Below, piece by piece: positions 30,201 to 39,014 of a stretch of DNA of 64,000 bases. The stretch is from Paracoccaceae bacterium. Lineage in GTDB: Bacteria > Pseudomonadota > Alphaproteobacteria > Rhodobacterales > Rhodobacteraceae. The notes below the pieces were generated by a model. The model saw only the letters and a program-made list of their open reading frames with translations, made no database searches and had not been told where the DNA came from. The stretch is taken from assembly GCA_033344815.1 (NCBI GenBank), contig JAWPMR010000001.1:1598136-1662135 (forward strand). The letters are read 5' to 3'. Numbering within the stretch: the first letter of the stretch is position 1; each line of letters starts with the position of its first letter. The translations under genes were made by a program, and so were the position numbers.

Positions 30201-32200
30201 TTCCGGGGCAGCTGTTCGGGAATGCGGTGGACCAGTTGGAATATGCCCGCGTCGATCCACCAGAGCCCGAAGCGCCGCGCATCGCCACCCTGCCAAGCAC
30301 AGCCCCCGTGGACGGCGTATCGCTGAACATCACAGCGCCGGTAAGCCCTGACGGCGACCCGATCACCGTCACGATCACAGACGTGCCAGACAGTGGAACT
30401 CTGTTCATCATGCGCCCCGACCCTGGCTTTCTTGCGCTTGGGGTGACGATGTTGATGCCCGTAGAGGTTGTGGCAGGCGATACGCTGACCGCCGAGGAGC
30501 TTGCGGACCTGGCCTACCGCCCCGCTGACAACGCAACAGGATCGGTTGGGGCTGTAGCCTATGTGGCAGATACCGGTCTTGGCCTGCGCCAGCTGGATCA
30601 AACCACGCAAAGCGACGATGCGCCTGCTGAACGTGATGGGCGAGCGGAACAGGTGATCACCATCGAAATCACGCCTGTCGATGACGCGCCGCAAGTGTCT
30701 CGCCTGCTCTACCCGCTCTCACCGAATGGTGTTTTGGAAGCGACAATAAGCGCGTCAGATGCAGAGGACGATGCGTTTACCCTGAGTGTCGAAGAGCAAC
30801 CGACGCTGGGCTCGCTGGATCTGAACTCGGACGGCTCATTCGTGTACAGACAGAACGAGCAAGTGGATTTCGCAGGCGCGGAATTCATCGAAGACCGTTT
30901 CAGCGTGCGTGCCATACAAGACGGCAGCACTTTGTCATCTCCGGCGGTCACGCAAGTTGTCCGCATCATAAACCCGGCCACCCAAACACCTATTGTGTTT
31001 GATGCGACACGGCCCGACGTCTTCTTTGACGACCAGGGCGATCCCATCGCGCTTGGGGGGTTAGGAACAGACGATACAATCATCGGCCATGGCGGCAATG
31101 ATCACTTGTTCGGCTTTGGGGGCAATGACCGTATTCTGGGTTTTGCCGGGGATGATAATCTCTTGGGCGGTACCGGCGATGACACGCTGAATGGGGGCGA
31201 AGGGAACGACACAATCGAAGGCGGCGACGGTGACGATCGCATTTTTGCAGGACCGGGCGAAGATTCGATCAGCGGCGGTGCCGGTGACGACCTGCTGGAA
31301 GGCAATATTGGCAGCGACACGCTCAACGGGGACAGTGGCGATGACATTCTGCGCGGTGCCGACGGGAATGACGTGATTGACGGCGGCGACGGTGACGACG
31401 TGGCATTTGGGGGGAACGGCGACGATATTATCATTGGCGGCGCAGGTGACGACATGCTCGGTGGCAATGGGGGCGACGACACGATCGACGGCGGTAGCGG
31501 CGACGACACACTTGTCGGCGATACTGGCATCGACGTGCTGATTGGTGGTGGCGGTGCGGATACTCTGCGGGGCGGCGGCGGAGATGACACGCTCTTTGGC
31601 GGCGACGGGGATGACCTGATGTTCGGCTCCGCCAGCGAAGACCTGCTCTTTGGCGGCGCGGGCAATGATGTGCTGAATGGCAACAGCCAAGCGGACGAGC
31701 TCTTTGGCGGCACTGGCAATGATATTCTGCGGGGTGGCGACGGCTTTGACTTTCTTGATGGAGAAGCGGGGGCTGATGTTCTGGTAGGTGGCAATGGCAA
31801 TGACATTCTGAAGGGCGGCAGCGGACAAGACACCCTGCGCGGTCAGGCCAACAGCGATACATTCGTCTTCGAAAACGCCTCGGACTCCGCTTTTGGTAGT
31901 GCGGATGTTATCGATGGCATTGACGGGGTTGGCAGCGCAGGTGGTGATATAATCGATGTGTCGTTGATTGATGCCGATGTCGCCAACAGCGGAGACCAGA
32001 GCTTTACCTTCCTCGGTGAGATCACCACGGCGCAGGGCCTCGCAGCAGGCGCAGGCGCGCTTTGGGTTGAGAATTCAGGCGACCAAACGCGCCTCTATGG
32101 TCTTGTCGACGACGATAACACAATCGATCTCGCCGTTCGGATAAACGATGGTGTCGGCACGATGGCTGGCGGCTATTTTACTGGCGACTTTATTCTATAG
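24203..32200 (+). CDS. Giant RTX-type secreted calcium-binding protein (2665 aa)
   Basis: There is no signal peptide; the protein ends in a serralysin-type C-terminal module, so export by a type I system is expected. Layout: residues 1-680 are a beta-rich unknown region (with FSVGVGLDLGVGPLFDEIIP); 713-840 are predicted coiled coil (AERDGLIQTLNDANADLAEA); scattered GGxGxDxΦ repeats lie at about 842-890, 1080-1210, 1405-1440 and 1595-1640; 2040-2256 are cadherin/VCBS-like (SASDAEDDAFTLSVEEQP); a dense RTX array spans about 2283-2549; and the tail DTFVF...DFIL is a peptidase-M10-type C-terminal domain. No protease zinc motif (HExxH) was seen. Adhesin or surface-layer function is inferred. No type I exporter lies in the window. 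The homologous gene at 34164 shares the last 330 residues. Confidence 0.88.
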   Translation: MALSYFGSNYNVVATTVTFTPKDSQFGPGAGGDPIEPMFFGIGGDELRTTPFSVGGPVVLDLPFLGETEVLRARLFGELGARLGLEIIAGLEKGADDPDDPEIITAGQIAAVLPYDLVVAYPTLAPDVASGDLVDLFFDTNFNPGASSDTGFQTRFPSLIFEMNLINELDVVLGAEVGVLGANTTFTPVDFEASSSIPLISVDTARTDDEGGADPLNILGVGTQTIISLLGLDPIENENGEFAGISVPLNAFFDTTLPSDRAGSDTDVTGEQPTGRVPERPEIDIGRIELFVPNINVTSKEVDGVYVADPDKRVVNGVIQDDETGRGDKDDLAALVLDLDGLTTLATGGAFPPLELGWELFNSNNGESDEDASPFELAIDFYYNLLDVELRAAFPLAQEFELTPEIATKVSFFETTPEGEKGDAVAVQVAQTKKQLLFDASGSFTSDAVAQRLSELAAQSTQVARDIALFVDLERAIPGAFTGDVGGVSGVLGISRDGGAFQPLDALGDTPIIESAPQLGENQNVDLDLTGVQFGYIISSQIDGPETTEVIPLDFDPDATVFRLVDVETPAGLTETDFLTDLSALNVVYGGEQIFVEVETEARPIIRSKTGLEFDLSLLLSGLEFEAGFNASVDLGPFSVGVGLDLGVGPLFDEIIPLFNADIITLFDETFSITDSRTTSSFLLGGDEAQGELAPGAIVGTEDDDKVAADEIDPVAVADATQQAADAQVVIDETTPLIPPAIAAVPPAEAQLAQANAVEAVAQATLQRNIQLFNFGLITAAQLQESRDAFEQAQANTANALAVRNALVAERDGLIQTLNDANADLAEAEQILADLNGNPELLGTAQADVIVGLAGDDRLLGLEGDDTLFPGEGADSVDGGAGIDLVDFSDLNGQVLTTAYAGLLPSGARAGVDATLDGGIETVAEVTSAGTAGAITEVSNVERWRLTDSADVLRMQILVGPELDTLREVALLGGDDVVEVSGLALRSVDAAPMTVDLGDGDDLFTIANSGGLADLAPGMTLLGGAGTDTLALTGDVDLQVPSGPLGATFTGFENIIQLGSGAATLAGDDGANRVQDGSGDGVLIGRGGVDTLLGGGGNDRLIGGLGADVLDGGSGTDTVSYADSTTSIFIREVPGAQMLGFRGEAQGDVLINIERIEGSAFNDLFRGGDRSMTIEGGAGDDRIVAGAGNDTISGQDGNDLLLRAEEGQVFGTNTFDGGDGFDLLGGFEGGVRFATGSVTGTVRFVDRDPRGILPFQDNNIDRTGTFTYTSPVEQFLRVRMADGVAQMVEDDLNSNAIFTSVSVLGRYNYTEFGLFNIPTDWRNVNIQTFEQFGFTRASLLASSNDFVDGTGRDSLNTFIADAVSGLSSSEIVSSFYSSDIRSIGSLSSNERILSTDTFTNVEGIIGTAQDDELFGAGADEAFYGNGGDDYIEAAAGDDILGFGEGQALRDLTDPPGETAVPTFGRRGGTNAPQNNPTILERLRTLDPDDNVASASRVTLTGDVDGAGNTRVDWGSFLWGGNGIDTLDLRFDRGLNFLPTDGPAARAIVDLDVAPTNTTINTFTGERVVYGTAVFTNPGEDASARGSYVNATLYGIENVLGTANDDIISGDGRDNRIEGGGGADTMDGRGGTDTASYALASEGIALNLLRDGAGVRLDNTGGGTGDAAGDTAVGFETYVSTDFGDTVTVTGAVDVTSATITIDVDHVFPAVTIPDPDPLLDVTLPEETKTFSETVAVYDELATPLAPLVTLSLGAGDDVLTADAGAPVAADLGEGADTAHLSGVGHDIDLGLGDDMVTIAELPDAALTGHSEFERTTFIDGGEGVDTVIFAPDAFVSLRSDGAGRAVVTVDATPSQIETSAVIAGRSFTQSDSEGPNRTSVFDGPVDLTQEDAYFAALEDATASPAIYDLTNIEFIEIAGERIRLNAADPVVDADKTLAITEDARDPFDLGINVSAAERTASATFRIETLPETAQIALPAAGAVAVGDILSADELEALQVIPGQLFGNAVDQLEYARVDPPEPEAPRIATLPSTAPVDGVSLNITAPVSPDGDPITVTITDVPDSGTLFIMRPDPGFLALGVTMLMPVEVVAGDTLTAEELADLAYRPADNATGSVGAVAYVADTGLGLRQLDQTTQSDDAPAERDGRAEQVITIEITPVDDAPQVSRLLYPLSPNGVLEATISASDAEDDAFTLSVEEQPTLGSLDLNSDGSFVYRQNEQVDFAGAEFIEDRFSVRAIQDGSTLSSPAVTQVVRIINPATQTPIVFDATRPDVFFDDQGDPIALGGLGTDDTIIGHGGNDHLFGFGGNDRILGFAGDDNLLGGTGDDTLNGGEGNDTIEGGDGDDRIFAGPGEDSISGGAGDDLLEGNIGSDTLNGDSGDDILRGADGNDVIDGGDGDDVAFGGNGDDIIIGGAGDDMLGGNGGDDTIDGGSGDDTLVGDTGIDVLIGGGGADTLRGGGGDDTLFGGDGDDLMFGSASEDLLFGGAGNDVLNGNSQADELFGGTGNDILRGGDGFDFLDGEAGADVLVGGNGNDILKGGSGQDTLRGQANSDTFVFENASDSAFGSADVIDGIDGVGSAGGDIIDVSLIDADVANSGDQSFTFLGEITTAQGLAAGAGALWVENSGDQTRLYGLVDDDNTIDLAVRINDGVGTMAGGYFTGDFIL
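31050..31850 (+). repeat. RTX nonapeptide array of the first giant protein
   Basis: Roughly thirty tandem GGxGxDxΦx units (such as GGNGDDIIIGGAGDDMLGGN) form the calcium-binding parallel beta-roll. The underlying DNA is a degenerate 27-base tandem repeat, which explains the long reverse-strand open frames across it that are not genes. Confidence 0.9.
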
Positions 32201-34163
32201 TGGACAGACGATATGAGCCAAAAGAGGTCACAAGCATTCGACCCCGTCGGTTAGGTGGATTGCAACGCGAAAGGACAACAGGCTTTTCATTTAGTCATCA
32301 TCTTCCCCCAACCTATTGATTTTTTTTGGAAAGGGGAATTTTTCAATGTGCGAAAAAGCGGTCGCTGCGGGAAAATCAGGTGCAGTCGAAATAGATTGAG
32401 GTTGAACCCATTGCGGGTTGATTGACCAAGTCACCCGGTGTTGGCCAAAGTAACGCACATCATATCCCGTTGCATGAACGATAAAAATTCCAGAATTAAC
32501 TTTGGTGGGGTCAACACTTCTGCGAGCTGGATTTACCCAACCAAATTAGAACTTTGATGCCGAACCAACGACATTCAATTGTGTTGATCCACACGCTTGG
32601 ATCTTCCTCTCTAAGGCCCTATCCAAACCTTAATGGCGTTTTCCAAGTCACAAGGTAAAAACGGCGCTATGTGTGCTCCGATTTAAGGTGGGATGTGTCT
32701 GAGCGCTTCCCTATTGCCCCCTTAGCTCCCGCATTCACAACGGAAGCTCGCATGTCTGCATTTCATGCTCAGGGCGCTGATTTGGACAAGCGTGTCAGGC
32801 GCAGAGCCCTGCAGTTGCCCAGGCGTCCGGCGCATTTCTGCGGGCGTTTGACTGCCCGGCGATGGGTGCGGCCTGACGGCATTGTCGTGCGATCGCCACA
32901 GCGCCGGTTTGCGCCGGGCATCATCCAGACTGTCGAAGAGCGCATCGTTTTCGCATTGCGCAGAGTGCCATTAAATGACCCGATGCAGGCATTCGCTGGG
33001 GCTTGCCCCGGATCGATGTAGCGCCAGTCGAAATTGTCGTCATTGACCCATTTCAGGACCGCCCGACCGATGGACTCTATGCGGGTGACCGACTTTGCTG
33101 GCCGAAGCGTTACAGGCCCGAAGAAGCGCATCCAACGCGCGTGTGACGCGGGCAAGCATCGCCCCGATCCGGCAGTACTCAAATCGGCGGCGCTTGGCTG
33201 CGACGGCCTTCATCTCCGCTCTATTCTCGGGAGTGTCCGGCGGGCAATCACGCCGAACAGTTTTGGGGATCGACAGAGACAAACCGGCAGATCCTGCGCC
33301 TCGAGACATCATGCGACCGCATCGCACCCGCGCCCATTTGGTCAGCATCGCCTGTCCGTGCCCGGCAGATACTGAGCCGCCACAATACCTAGCATGGAGG
33401 CCGTCGGCAGGGTCTGGCCACCTCAGAACTGCAAAACAGGTTGAAAGAACTTGGTGTTTACGTGACCGATGATTCTAATACAGACACGCCTTGGAATTGC
33501 AGACCGATATCGACCGATTGGCAAAAGCACTGGAAATGCCAGATGCAATTGCGGTCTCGGCAAAGTTTCAAGACGTAAAGAACGGCAATGCGCGCGACGT
33601 CGCAGCCGTACCGGATCGAGGGGATTTGCAATCGAGGAATGCGGCACGCGTGTCGCTGCATCGAACTGAATACCGATCAATCAATTCCTGTTCCGTCAGA
33701 TAGTATTTGAACGTCAACCAGCGGTACTACAGTGACAACGACTGCAATATTCCTGCTTCTGTTCGTCTTGAGACTTTTGTCGTTGCTCCAATTACCGCCC
33801 GAGGCCGACATGGCTATTTCCTGGAAGGCAGATAAGTCTGTTGAGGTCGCTGTACCACGCAAGCCCTGAAAAAAGCCTCGGGAAACACGAAGTTCTGGGC
33901 GAAACCAAGCACGCGGCGCGACCGCCCATCGCGATCGTGGGTTGCCGATCCTTTAGCAATTGAAATGAGCCACAGCTCCTTGGTCAGATTGAACCTTTCA
34001 AGGCAGGTTCACGGCCCTGCGACTGCAAAATAATCATGTGACTGAAACAGTCTGATGAAATTTGCAGCTTCGGTATTGTTGAGCCTTTACAGGCCCATCC
34101 GGGAAAAGGTTAATACAAAAATATTAATGTCATTACTTAACCACAGAAGGTGGAGAATTTTAT
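32201..34163. other. Spacer between the two RTX genes with one IS remnant
   Basis: Apart from the IS3-type remnant at 32760-33290, no gene is recognised over nearly 2 kb. The final 140 bases before 34164 are A+T-rich and carry AGGTGGAG just upstream of the second RTX start. The remaining open frames (for example 33423-33680) show no family resemblance. Confidence 0.5.
32760..33290 (-). mobile_element. IS3-family (IS407-group) transposase OrfB remnant
   Basis: Read in several - strand frames, the segment gives pieces of one IS407-type OrfB in correct order: PKTVRRDCPPDTPENRAEMK then AVAAKRRRFEYCRIGAML; RVTRALDALLR; LKWVNDDNFDWRYIDPGQ then ANACIGSFNGTLR; and DSLDDARRKPALWRSHDNAV then RPHPSPGSQTPAEMRR. 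A central part (HTH end and first catalytic Asp) is deleted and at least two frameshifts are present. It is inactive. Confidence 0.85.
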
Positions 34164-36660
34164 ATGCTGATAATTACGGGTGGAGAAATCATTGAAGGCA
34201 ACAACGGCTTCGACAATTTTGTCTTATATACAGCGACCCTGACAGAGGCTTTGCTGGACCCGGTTTCATTCAGATACGCCGCACGCTCGGGCTCAGCAGA
34301 TGAAGAAGCGGATTTCGACAGCGCCGGCACCATTCTGACAATCCCCGCGGGACAAACCTCAGTGCAGTTTTCTGTCCGCACGGTCGCGGACAACGCTTCC
34401 GAAGCCGATGAAAGCGTCAAGGTCGACATTTTTAATGTGCAAGGCACGACGCTTGCCAATGGTGAATTGCGCGCAACCGTACAAGGCGTCATCCTCGATG
34501 ATGATGGCACGGGTCAAAAGCGGTCAGTGCTGGTCAGTGATGCCTTCCTAGTCGAGGGCGATGCAGGCACAAAACAGGCGGTTTTCGAAATCCGCCTATC
34601 GCAGCCATCAAGCGAGGCCATCACGATCAACTATGATACGCGCGACGGCACTGCGCGCGCGGGCACCGATTATACTGCGGCGCTCGGGTCAGTGACCATC
34701 GCGGCAGGGGACACGGTGGCAACGGTCGCTGTGGACGTCAGTGGCGACACCACCCTTGAAGGGACCGAGCAATTCACTCTTGTTGTTGCTCCCACCGCAG
34801 CAGATGCCGATGAGCTTGCGATCGATTTCGCAAGCGGTATTGCGACGATCTTTGACGATGACGCCTCGGATAGCGCACCTACGTTAACAGTTACCGGCGC
34901 AGATGTGCTGGAAGGCAACAATGGCTTTGACAACTTCATTGCCTATACAGCGACCTTGTCAGAGCCCTCTCTCTCGCCAGTGTCTTTCACCTATCGGGCA
35001 AACTCGGGCACGGGGGATGAGAACGCGGATTTCGACAGCGCGGGCACAACAGTCACCTTCGCCGCCGGACAGACCACGGCGCAATTCTTTATTCGCACGG
35101 TCGCTGACAACAGTTTTGAGGCTGATGAAAGCGTTCACGTCGATATTTTCAATGTGCAGGGGGCTGCTCTACCCAATGGGGAGCTTATCACCACCGTCCA
35201 AAGCGTCATCCTCGATGATGACGGATCAGGGCAAAAGCGCGCAGTCTTCGTCAATGATGTCGTGTTGCTGGAAAGCGACGCAGGCACAAGACAGGCAGTT
35301 TTCGAAATCAGCCTGTCAGACCCTGTCAACGAAACGATCACGCTGACCTACGAAACTCGGGATGGGACGGCGACCGCTGGTTCGGACTATACGGCGACCG
35401 CTGGTACTGTAACCTTTGCAGCAGGCCAGACGGTCGCATCGGTGGCTGTTGATATCTCGGGTGATACAGCCGTTGAAGGAAGCGAAAAATTCTCGCTTGT
35501 CGTCGCCCCCATTTCGGCGGACGCCGATCAACTTGCGGTCGACTTTGCGGGTGGGGTGGCTACGATCCTTGACGATGACGCCTCGAACAATACGCCCTCG
35601 TTGACCGTTACAGGCGGGGAAACTGTTGAAGGGAACAACGGTTTCGACAATTTCATCGCCTATACTGCGACGCTGTCAGAACCCGCGCTGTCGCCAGTAT
35701 CTTTTGCCTATCGCGCTGTTTCAGGAACAGCAGATGTCGCCACAGATTTCGACAATACCGGCACGAACACGATATCCTTAGCCGCTGGGCAGACCTCGGT
35801 GCAGTTCTTCGTCCGCACAGTCGCGGATAACAGTGCGGAAGCCGACGAGAACGTGCAGGTCGACATTTTCAATGTGCAAGGTGCTGCGCTTGCCAACGGC
35901 GAAGAACTCATGACTGTGCAATCGGTCCTGCTGGACGATGATGGCTCCGGCCAGAAACGGTCGGTTATTATCCAGGATACCACAATTGCAGAAGGCGACA
36001 GCGGTACCAAGCAGGCGGTCTTTGAGATCCGTCTCTCAAATCCGTCCGAAGAGGAAATTGTTTTTGATTTCACGACCGTCGAGGGTACCGCGACGAGCAA
36101 TGCCGACTTTCAAGGCGCGAGCGGTCAAGTGACCTTCGCAGCTGGTCAAACCGTGGCTTCGGTGGCTGTCGATGTTTTCGGTGACACAGCGTCCGAGCAG
36201 ATGGAAAGCTTTCAGCTGGTGCTAACAACTGCATCGCCTGAGATCGAAGGCGGACAAACAGGTGTCGCTGCTACGGCCACGCTGCTTGATGATGACACCG
36301 CGCTGGGTTTGGCGCCGGAAATCTCCCTGAGGGCCGGAGAAATCGTTGAGGGGAACAATGGTTTTGATAATTTTCTGACCTTCACGATCACTCTGTCGGA
36401 ACCGTCCACGAGCCCGGTGTCCTTCAGTTACGAGGCGCTCTCGGGCACGGCGATCGTGTCCACGGACTTCGACGTAACCGCCAATACGTTGACCATTCCC
36501 GCCGGTTTGACCACCGGACAGATCTTCGTGCGCACCGTCGCGGACAATTCGCCGGAGGAAGATGAAACCGTTGTGCTTGAACTGTCGAACCCGACCGGTG
36601 CGCTATTCGCTGGCGGCGGTGCCACGTTAAGCGCGACAGGTACCATTCTGGACGACGACA
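34164..36660 (+). repeat. Long Calx-beta double-domain repeats, 239-240 codons each
   Basis: The EGNNGFDN block begins at 34194, 34911, 35628 and 36348, giving periods of 717, 717 and 720 bases. The first three units are complete and the fourth is shortened. The units stay in frame and are similar in both DNA and protein, which points to tandem duplication. Confidence 0.9.
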
Positions 36661-38183
36661 CGCCCGCACCGGTGCTGGGCACGCCGCGGGTGTTGGTGGA
36701 CGATGCCAACGCGCTTGAGGGTAATGTCATGACCTTCACGTTGACGCGGATTGGTTCGACGGCTGAGCTAACGACCGGGTCATTCATGCTGCTGGATGGC
36801 ACTGCCGATTCCGGATCGGACTTCGCGGGGGCCAGCGGGCAATTCACCTTTGACGTGGGCGCTCTCACCACGACGATTTATGTGCCGATCAGTACAGATA
36901 GCCAAAGCGAGGGCGCGGAGACACTGGTCCTGCAACTATCGGACCTCGACAATGGCGTCTTTCCCGGAAACGCACCCGAAGCTTACGCCATCGGCACCAT
37001 TGAACCCACGATAGACCCCCCGAGTTCGAACATCATATCGGGCTCTGAGGCCAGCGAGACGATCAATGGAACAGCCCTTGACGAACAGATACTTGGATTT
37101 GGCGGCGATGACCGGATCCTCGGTTTGGAGGGGAACGACACCATCTTTGGCGGTGTCGGGCTGGATGTGCTCAATGGGGGCGCGGGCAATGATGTGCTCG
37201 ACGGTGGCGCGGGCAATGACCGGGTCTTTGCAGAAGCGGGCGATGATACGCTGATCGGGGGCGCTGGCGACGATCTGCTGGACGGCGGTGTCGGCCGCGA
37301 TACCATCCTCGGTGACACCGGCAACGATATTCTGCGCGGCTCCGACGGCAACGACGTCCTGGATGGGGGTGACGGTGACGACACCGTCTTTGGGGGCAAT
37401 GACGACGACGTCCTGCGCGGTGGCGAAGGCAATGACATGCTGGATGGCAGCGGCGGCAACGATACGATCTATGGAGACGCCGGGAACGACACGCTGGTGG
37501 GGCAGATCGGGATAGATGTGCTCAGAGGTGGCACCGGCGAGGACATATTGCGCGGCGGCGGCGGCGACGACACTTTGTTCGGTGATGAAGATGACGATCT
37601 GATGTTTGGCTCTGCGGGCGAGGATCTCATGTTGGGTGGCAGTGGCAACGACACCATGGAAGGCAACGCGCAGGCCGATACGCTTTTTGGAGAGGATGGA
37701 AATGACATCCTGCGGGGCGGCGATGGCTTTGATTTCCTTAATGGCGGTGCTGGCGATGACATCCTGGCCGGCGGTAACGGCAATGACCGTCTCATCGGCG
37801 GCGGTGGCCAGGATACGCTGCGCGGCCAAGGCAATGCCGACGTCTTCGTCTTTGAGGCGGTATCTGATTCCGCTTTCGGCATTTCGGATCTCATTGACGG
37901 GATCGATGGCGTCGGTTCTGAGACAGGCGATCTGATCGACGTTTCCACGATCGACGCGGATTCCACGCTTGGTGGCGATCAGAGCTTCACTTTTCTGGGA
38001 GAGCTCACCACCGCGCAGGGGCTTGCTGCTGGTGCAGGTGTTCTTTGGGTTGAAAACGCCGGTAACCAAACGCGGATCTACGGGTCCGTGGACAATGATG
38101 GTACAATAGATTTTGCGTTGCGCGTTAACGATGGCGCCGGGATCGACGCGGACGATTGGGTTGCTGACGACTTCTTGCTCTAG
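34164..38183 (+). CDS. RTX protein with Calx-beta repeats (1339 aa)
   Basis: Residues 1-830 are built of Calx-beta-like domains arranged as double-domain units. Each unit starts with an EGNNGFDNF block and contains ILDDDGxGQKR and a D-x-TxxAGxDYT segment. Residues 840-950 are a further Calx-beta domain (VDDANALEGNVMTFTLTRIG). An RTX array spans about 959-1226, followed by a C-terminal M10/serralysin-like module ending ADDFLL. There is no signal peptide, so secretion by a type I exporter is expected. The last 330 residues are clearly homologous to those of the 2665-aa protein upstream. A Ca-dependent adhesive or extracellular structural role is inferred. Confidence 0.88.
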   Translation: MLIITGGEIIEGNNGFDNFVLYTATLTEALLDPVSFRYAARSGSADEEADFDSAGTILTIPAGQTSVQFSVRTVADNASEADESVKVDIFNVQGTTLANGELRATVQGVILDDDGTGQKRSVLVSDAFLVEGDAGTKQAVFEIRLSQPSSEAITINYDTRDGTARAGTDYTAALGSVTIAAGDTVATVAVDVSGDTTLEGTEQFTLVVAPTAADADELAIDFASGIATIFDDDASDSAPTLTVTGADVLEGNNGFDNFIAYTATLSEPSLSPVSFTYRANSGTGDENADFDSAGTTVTFAAGQTTAQFFIRTVADNSFEADESVHVDIFNVQGAALPNGELITTVQSVILDDDGSGQKRAVFVNDVVLLESDAGTRQAVFEISLSDPVNETITLTYETRDGTATAGSDYTATAGTVTFAAGQTVASVAVDISGDTAVEGSEKFSLVVAPISADADQLAVDFAGGVATILDDDASNNTPSLTVTGGETVEGNNGFDNFIAYTATLSEPALSPVSFAYRAVSGTADVATDFDNTGTNTISLAAGQTSVQFFVRTVADNSAEADENVQVDIFNVQGAALANGEELMTVQSVLLDDDGSGQKRSVIIQDTTIAEGDSGTKQAVFEIRLSNPSEEEIVFDFTTVEGTATSNADFQGASGQVTFAAGQTVASVAVDVFGDTASEQMESFQLVLTTASPEIEGGQTGVAATATLLDDDTALGLAPEISLRAGEIVEGNNGFDNFLTFTITLSEPSTSPVSFSYEALSGTAIVSTDFDVTANTLTIPAGLTTGQIFVRTVADNSPEEDETVVLELSNPTGALFAGGGATLSATGTILDDDTPAPVLGTPRVLVDDANALEGNVMTFTLTRIGSTAELTTGSFMLLDGTADSGSDFAGASGQFTFDVGALTTTIYVPISTDSQSEGAETLVLQLSDLDNGVFPGNAPEAYAIGTIEPTIDPPSSNIISGSEASETINGTALDEQILGFGGDDRILGLEGNDTIFGGVGLDVLNGGAGNDVLDGGAGNDRVFAEAGDDTLIGGAGDDLLDGGVGRDTILGDTGNDILRGSDGNDVLDGGDGDDTVFGGNDDDVLRGGEGNDMLDGSGGNDTIYGDAGNDTLVGQIGIDVLRGGTGEDILRGGGGDDTLFGDEDDDLMFGSAGEDLMLGGSGNDTMEGNAQADTLFGEDGNDILRGGDGFDFLNGGAGDDILAGGNGNDRLIGGGGQDTLRGQGNADVFVFEAVSDSAFGISDLIDGIDGVGSETGDLIDVSTIDADSTLGGDQSFTFLGELTTAQGLAAGAGVLWVENAGNQTRIYGSVDNDGTIDFALRVNDGAGIDADDWVADDFLL
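37038..37840 (+). repeat. RTX nonapeptide array of the second RTX protein
   Basis: Tandem GGxGxDxΦx units (for example GGAGNDVLDGGAGNDRVF) cover about 270 residues. Order and variants match the array at 31050-31850 (both end with RGGDGFDFL and GQDTLRGQ), showing common descent. Confidence 0.9.
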
Positions 38184-38213
38184 CTTGGATCGACCAACGA
38201 CAAAATGCCACCG

Positions 38214-38239
38214 CGCCGGAGCTTTTCTTTGCTCCGGCG
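38214..38239 (+). terminator. Strong hairpin after the second RTX gene
   Basis: CGCCGGAGC (38214-38222) and GCTCCGGCG (38231-38239) form a perfect 9-bp stem with an 8-base T-rich loop, 31 bases after the stop. No T-run follows, so it may stabilise the transcript end rather than terminate efficiently on its own. Confidence 0.6.
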
Positions 38240-38397
38240 TCAAATGAGTTGCGCCGAAATCATAGGCTGGTGGAAGATGATATGGTTGACCGCACAAGGA
38301 TTCATCAAGTCTTGTGCCCACCTCAAGATATGTCTGCGTCATTGCAGCGTTGCCCAAAGAGTCTGCCCCTCTGGTTGGTATCCCATTCGCCTTTCCT

Positions 38398-38490
38398 GAA
38401 CTGGATATGATCTGCGACCGCCTCAACAGAGCGCACAGGAAAGGCCTTGGTTGGAGGACACCCACAACGGTTTTCCGCGAAAAGGTGATG
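38398..38490 (+). mobile_element. IS30-family transposase C-terminal fragment
   Basis: The frame reads ELDMICDRLNRAHRKGLGWR followed by TPTTVFREKV. This is the characteristic end of IS30-type transposases (LN-x-RPRKxLGxxTPxEVF). Only these 30 or so codons survive. Confidence 0.6.
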
Positions 38491-38909
38491 GAGGGTACGA
38501 GCATATCTATCTTGTTTACGCGCCAAGCGGCGTCGCATTTGAAGGTGCGCTTACATTTTTAGTATCGAACATGCCGTCTATTTCTATTGCAGCGTTTGTA
38601 ACTTCGACCGAAACAGGCGAACGGTCTCTTCGCAAACCAAAGCACTGTCGGCAAAAAGGTTGGCTCTTTCCGTTCTTTTCTTGTTCGCCCAAATTGCAGC
38701 AGGATGGCTCGTTTCTTGATGGGGAATACAACCGCTGTCGCGCACTGGGCGGCACGGCGGCAAAACACGTGCCGCGACCACGAAAGCATGCGGGGTAAGC
38801 GGCAACCGTGCGTGCATATGGCAGTTCTGTGCGGAGGTGGTTTTGGAAGAGTTGTTTGTTCGGCGGTCTGTTTCAGGTTTGCGGATTTTGCCACAAGCAT
38901 CCCTTCATC

Positions 38910-39014
38910 ACGCCGGGTTTGGATGGGGACAAATTCGGCCAGTTTCCAGAGGTTTTGAGTAGTCGCTGCGCGTTGGAGCTTTTGAGTTGCTCCTTTTGGA
39001 CCTCGCAGCCGCAT
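38910..39014 (-). mobile_element. IS1182-like transposase C-terminal fragment
   Basis: The - strand frame reads MRLRGPKGATQKLQRAATTQ then NLWKLAEFVPIQT. It lines up with LRLRGPCGANDEFLLAATAQ then NLRKLAKIF in the remnant at 19460-20751, but is clearly a different copy. Everything upstream of it is lost. Confidence 0.6.

Noticed and set aside
31061-31833. Long reverse-strand open frames across the first RTX array
   Set aside because: They result from the GC-rich 27-base repeat of the glycine/aspartate array; the products are low-complexity and have no family match.
33880-34020. Stretch encoding ARPPIAIVGC, faintly like a ketosynthase start
   Set aside because: Only about ten residues agree and the frame breaks at once; probably chance.
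36936-38504. 522-codon reverse-strand open frame across the second RTX gene
   Set aside because: Same repeat effect; the + strand encodes a clear Calx-beta/RTX protein through the region.
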